From assembly GCA_025403435.1 (NCBI GenBank), contig CM046354.1:20710424-20774423 (forward strand): 64,000 bases of DNA, in the 5' to 3' direction. Source of the stretch: Artocarpus heterophyllus. Taxonomy: Eukaryota; Streptophyta; Magnoliopsida; Rosales; Moraceae. Below the pieces are notes generated by a model. That model made no database searches and was not told the origin of the DNA. It was given only the letters and a program-made list of their open reading frames with translations. Both the position numbers and the translations under genes were made by a program. Shown here in pieces: positions 60,801 through 64,000 of the stretch. The number at the start of each line of letters is the position of its first letter. The first letter of the stretch is position 1.

Positions 60801-61763
60801 TGTAGATGACATACTGCTAATTGGCAATGACGTTGAGGCGTTGTCATCGGTCAAATTATGGCTGACCAAGCAGTTTGACATGAAGAATTTGGGTGAGGCT
60901 AATTTTGTTCTCGGTATCCAGATCTTTTAGGATAGGAAGAACAAAATGATAGCTTTGTCTCAGGCCAGGTACATAAATAAAATTCTCAAAAGCTTTGCAA
61001 TGCAGGATTCCAAGAAAGGTGGGCAACCATCTAGGTCTCAAATTACTCTTTCTAAGAAAGACTCTCCAAAGTCTTATGAAGAAAGAGAATACATGAAGAA
61101 GGTGCCTCATGCTTCGGCAATGGGTAGTCTCATGTATGCCATGCTTTGCACACGATCAGATATTAGTTATGCGGTCGGGATTGTAAGTCGATTTCAGGCA
61201 AATCCAGGACCAAATTATTGGGTTGTCGCAAAGCATATTTTCAAGTACCTGAGAATGACTCGAGGGTATATGCTTGTATATTCGGGTGAGGACTTGACTC
61301 CTCTAGGAATATTGGCTCGGATTTTCAATCCTGTCTAGATTCTAGGAAATCGACTTCAGGTTTTGTGTTTACTCTGGGCGGCGATGCCATCAGTTGGAGA
61401 AGTGCTAAGCAAGATTGCACTTTGGATTCAACGATGGAGGCCAAGTGTGTGGCAGCTAGTGATGCTTCGAAAGAAGCAGTGTGGCTCCGCAAGTTCCATG
61501 GGGATCTTGAGGTAGTTTCTGGAATAGATAAGGCGGTATCATTGTACTGTGATAACAGTGCGATGGTAGCTAATGCTAAGGAACCAAGATTTCACAAGAA
61601 GAGTAAGCATATTGATCAAAAGTATCATGCGATAAAGGACTTCATTGAGGGCGGGCATGTCACAGTGTGCAAAATTGCATCAGAGGATAATTTATCTGAT
61701 CCATTTACGAAGACACTCACTAGGAGAGTCTTCGAGAGGCATGTGGAAGCTATGGGGATGTGA
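57836..61763 (+). pseudogene. Copia gag-pol, broken
   Basis: Order: gag (GENYNDWKQNLDIVMSFEKL), zinc knuckle CFFCGKVGHIKKHC (58591-58632), protease WVIDSRATNH (usual DSG now DSR), GAG-pre-integrase HLRIDHIN and CESCLEGK, integrase core DDYSRYGYLY, SDRGGEY and TPQQNG, RT with FNGYL-type block and YVDD (60799-60810), RNase H ([26 protein letters not shown]). Stops include TAG 58402, TAG 59620s, TAG 60355s and TAG 60928s, plus a frame change near 57860 and 61338-61365. Several stops sit where TGG, CAG or GAG is usual, suggesting C-to-T type decay. Confidence 0.93.
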
Positions 61764-61790
61764 GATTTGTCATATTTACTCACTTAGTGC

Positions 61791-61800
61791 AAGTGGGAGA
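61791..61800 (+). other. Copia polypurine tract
   Basis: AAGTGGGAGA directly before the 3' LTR; it primes plus-strand DNA in Copia elements. Confidence 0.85.
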
Positions 61801-61801
61801 T

Positions 61802-63816
61802 TATTAGACATGTATGCCCTAAGGAGTAAAAATGTAATAAGTTTTTGGAGACATTTTTATCAATAAAGAATTTATTTATTATTTATATACCAAATCTTGT
61901 CCTCTTTACGTTCATATTTGTTGAATGTATGTTAAGCAAATAAAAGTCTGAGACTGTCGGTCTAAACCTTTAAGAATTGGGTATATGATAGACAGATTAT
62001 GCGAAAGACACGATTCTTAAGGTGATGGTATACATCAAAAGATCCGCAACCGAGGGAATAAAGTTGGGTGCTTTATTCATGCAAAGATTGTTATGTTGTC
62101 TATATCCCTTTTGGGAGATGGTTTGTCTTAACCATTAGAGGTGGACTCCGTGAATAGAAACATTGGCATGTTGTTATAGGTGACGATGTGTTGAATCAGG
62201 ACATAAAGTAAATTGATTTGGATTATTAATTCTGTGTTGGCAAATCGATTCACTTTAGACAATCATTTGTGTTGTATCTTAACCCTGAGATGAATAGTGG
62301 GCCCGTTGTCTTGGCTTGTGTCTTTTGATGTCCTAAAGGGTGACACCCATATCTTAATAGTGGTATGCATGTCGGTACGTTGGAGGCATGACTCTTGATA
62401 CCGTAGACCTGTTATTCATAGATATGCAATCCAAGGCTCCTCTTTAGGAGTAATGATATCCTCTTATATGCGTTATCCTCTAATTGAAAAATGGAGCGCT
62501 CAACCATTTGGATACATAGGTGTTATAACCGAATGGTATACTATCTTTGGATGGTAAGTATTCTGATAGTGAGATAATGGAACGTAAGATAAAAATAATC
62601 AGGAAGGTAAGACAGAACTAGTCCTTAAGCCGATTATGGATTATCATATGGGGATACGATACACTATGAAATGTCATGGAGACCTAGCTATACGGGCTTC
62701 GTAATTCTATGTAGTTCGAGAGTGCAACTCCAAGCTTTTAGTGGAGTAGCATTGGAGTTGATAATTATGAAATGTATATTTGGGATATTGGGTTTCGTAA
62801 TTATCAGGAGCTTGAACTATATAGGTTCATTTGGTCATCTTTGCTAGCTCACAACATCCTGTAACGACACGGTGTGCTTTTTCAATAATTGGTGACTTAT
62901 GTCAGATTTATCAGATTGGTTGAAATTTAGAAGAATCAGATAATTTATGTCTGTTTATCGGTTGAATTAATTTTGTGATAAAAATTAATTCAAGATAAAC
63001 TTGTTGAATTATAAGGATCGGATAATTCTTGTCTGTTTATCGGTTGATTTAAGTTTAGATAAATTAGATCAAGATAAACTTGTAGAATTATTAGGAATTG
63101 ATTTATTTTCTTAGAGATTATCTAGATAAAGTTGTTTTGATCAGATAACTTCTCTATTGGGTTATTTGAATGAAAACTGAGACTTTATCCTATAGAATCT
63201 CGGGTGGAAAATAAAACATTCGTGAGATTTTTATTCGGCAATTCAGCCTGTCGATGGACATGTTCGGTCTGCCAATAGGGCATGTTCGGCCTACCGATAA
63301 GCGAAGCATAAGATCACGCATTTCCACACGGATCTTATTAGATATTGATCCAAACTTGATTCTATTTCGAGTTTTTGATACCTAATCTGATAAGGACTGA
63401 CCCCAGGACCAATCTCTATATAAAGGGAGTAAGTCTTAAGAGTTACTCAGATCAATTGAAAGATTAAGAATGATACTCTGCTAGTGAGAATCTGAAAACT
63501 CCCTGAGAGCTTTTGTTCACAATTCACGAACACTTGATTTGGGTTCTCTCGATTGGTTGGAAGGAGAGTCACCTGGTGGAAGAGCTGTATGTGTGAGCCC
63601 ATACTCACTCCGGTCGTGGATAAAGAATAGCAAAGAAGACCAGTTGGTTGTGGCTCTTCTAGAACATTACTTCTCTTCACATTTTGTGAGAGTTCTTTGG
63701 CACACAAAGGTTAGTAAGATCTAGATAATTTATGTATATAGCATGTCAAACTTGTGTTTTGGAAATTACTCTGATATAAAATTTTTAAAATTCCGTTGCA
63801 CACTCTTTTTCCAACA
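61802..63816 (+). repeat. 3' LTR of the Copia element
   Basis: 2015 bp. It starts TATTAGACATG (first TG mutated to TA) and ends CCAACA. It is slightly longer than the 5' LTR, with an extra TCGGCCTACCGATA-type segment near 63240-63300. The short LTR frame (GESPGGRAVCVSPYSL) is present at 63539. Confidence 0.95.
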
Positions 63817-63821
63817 GTAAG

Positions 63822-64000
63822 TACATCTCTCACCTATAATATTATTATTCAAAATTAAAAAATGTTGATGTTGATGATATATTGTATAAGTCATTTTAAG
63901 ATGAAGATTTTCAATGAGGAGGTAATTGATAGAAAACAATGAATGATAATGTTATTTTTATGTCATTATTTTAATGGATATCTGTTCATGAAAACTTATA
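63822..64000. other. Spacer at window end
   Basis: AT-rich sequence after the Copia target duplication. Nothing was recognised. Confidence 0.5.

Larger units (their letters stand above)
54152..63816 (+). mobile_element. Complete but inactive Copia LTR retrotransposon
   Basis: 9.67 kb with LTRs 54152-56136 and 61802-63816 and perfect 5-bp target duplication GTAAG (54147-54151 and 63817-63821). PBS, gag, protease, integrase, RT-RNase H and PPT are in Copia order. Motifs suggest the Tork/Angela type; long LTRs of about 2 kb support Angela-like membership only loosely. Many stop codons show that it cannot move alone. Confidence 0.95.

Overview
This is nuclear DNA from a flowering plant, most likely a eudicot. 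The evidence is a spliced THO1/HPR1 gene, an intronless plant-type ornithine decarboxylase (ODC), plastid DNA fragments inserted in the nucleus, endogenous pararetrovirus (Caulimoviridae) copies and many plant transposable elements (Copia, Tekay-like Ty3, CACTA, MULE). Only four loci look like non-selfish-type genes: the 3' half of THO1 (33-4544, + strand), ODC (32103-33371, - strand), and two intact ORFs carried inside an LTR retrotransposon (a LOG-like phosphoribohydrolase and a small zinc-finger protein). The rest is transposons, viral relics and AT-rich spacer.

Layout. 1-4.6 kb: THO1 exons. 4.7-6.7 kb: a MULE-like non-autonomous transposon. 7.1-8.2 kb: a probable LTR remnant. 8.47-30.33 kb: a block of endogenous caulimovirid DNA. 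It holds a + strand fragment (8471-10793), an inverted - strand fragment (10812-12626), and, head-to-tail with the latter, a nearly full-length - strand copy (12627-30329). That long copy was later split by a Copia solo LTR (16823-18820, TSD TCTTG) and by a young 8.9-kb LTR retrotransposon (21130-30078, TSD ATTAA). 30.3-36.5 kb: spacer, ODC and a tandem duplication. 36.5-44.4 kb: a palindromic CACTA MITE, an old LTR, and a decayed CACTA transposon containing another Copia LTR fragment. 44.7-52 kb: fold-back and MULE elements, a chimeric rpl22/psbC plastid insertion, purine-rich tandem repeats and a poly(A)-tailed retroposon. 52-54.1 kb: CACTA relic and solo LTR. 54.15-63.82 kb: a complete but stop-riddled Copia element (TSD GTAAG).

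The most unusual object is the retrotransposon at 21130-30078. Its PBS, polypurine tract and TG..CA LTRs are Ty3/Tekay-like and lie on the - strand, and its LTRs differ at about ten sites. It shows no gag-pol. In its place, in element orientation, are two uninterrupted ORFs: a 173-aa basic protein with an Arg-rich patch and four-cysteine cluster whose layout resembles plant flexivirus nucleic-acid-binding proteins, and a 229-aa LOG-like protein lacking some catalytic-motif residues. This looks like a young non-autonomous element that has captured non-retroelement genes.

Limits: all homology calls are from reading and recall. No database search, alignment program or expression data were available. 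Boundaries without a target-site duplication are approximate.
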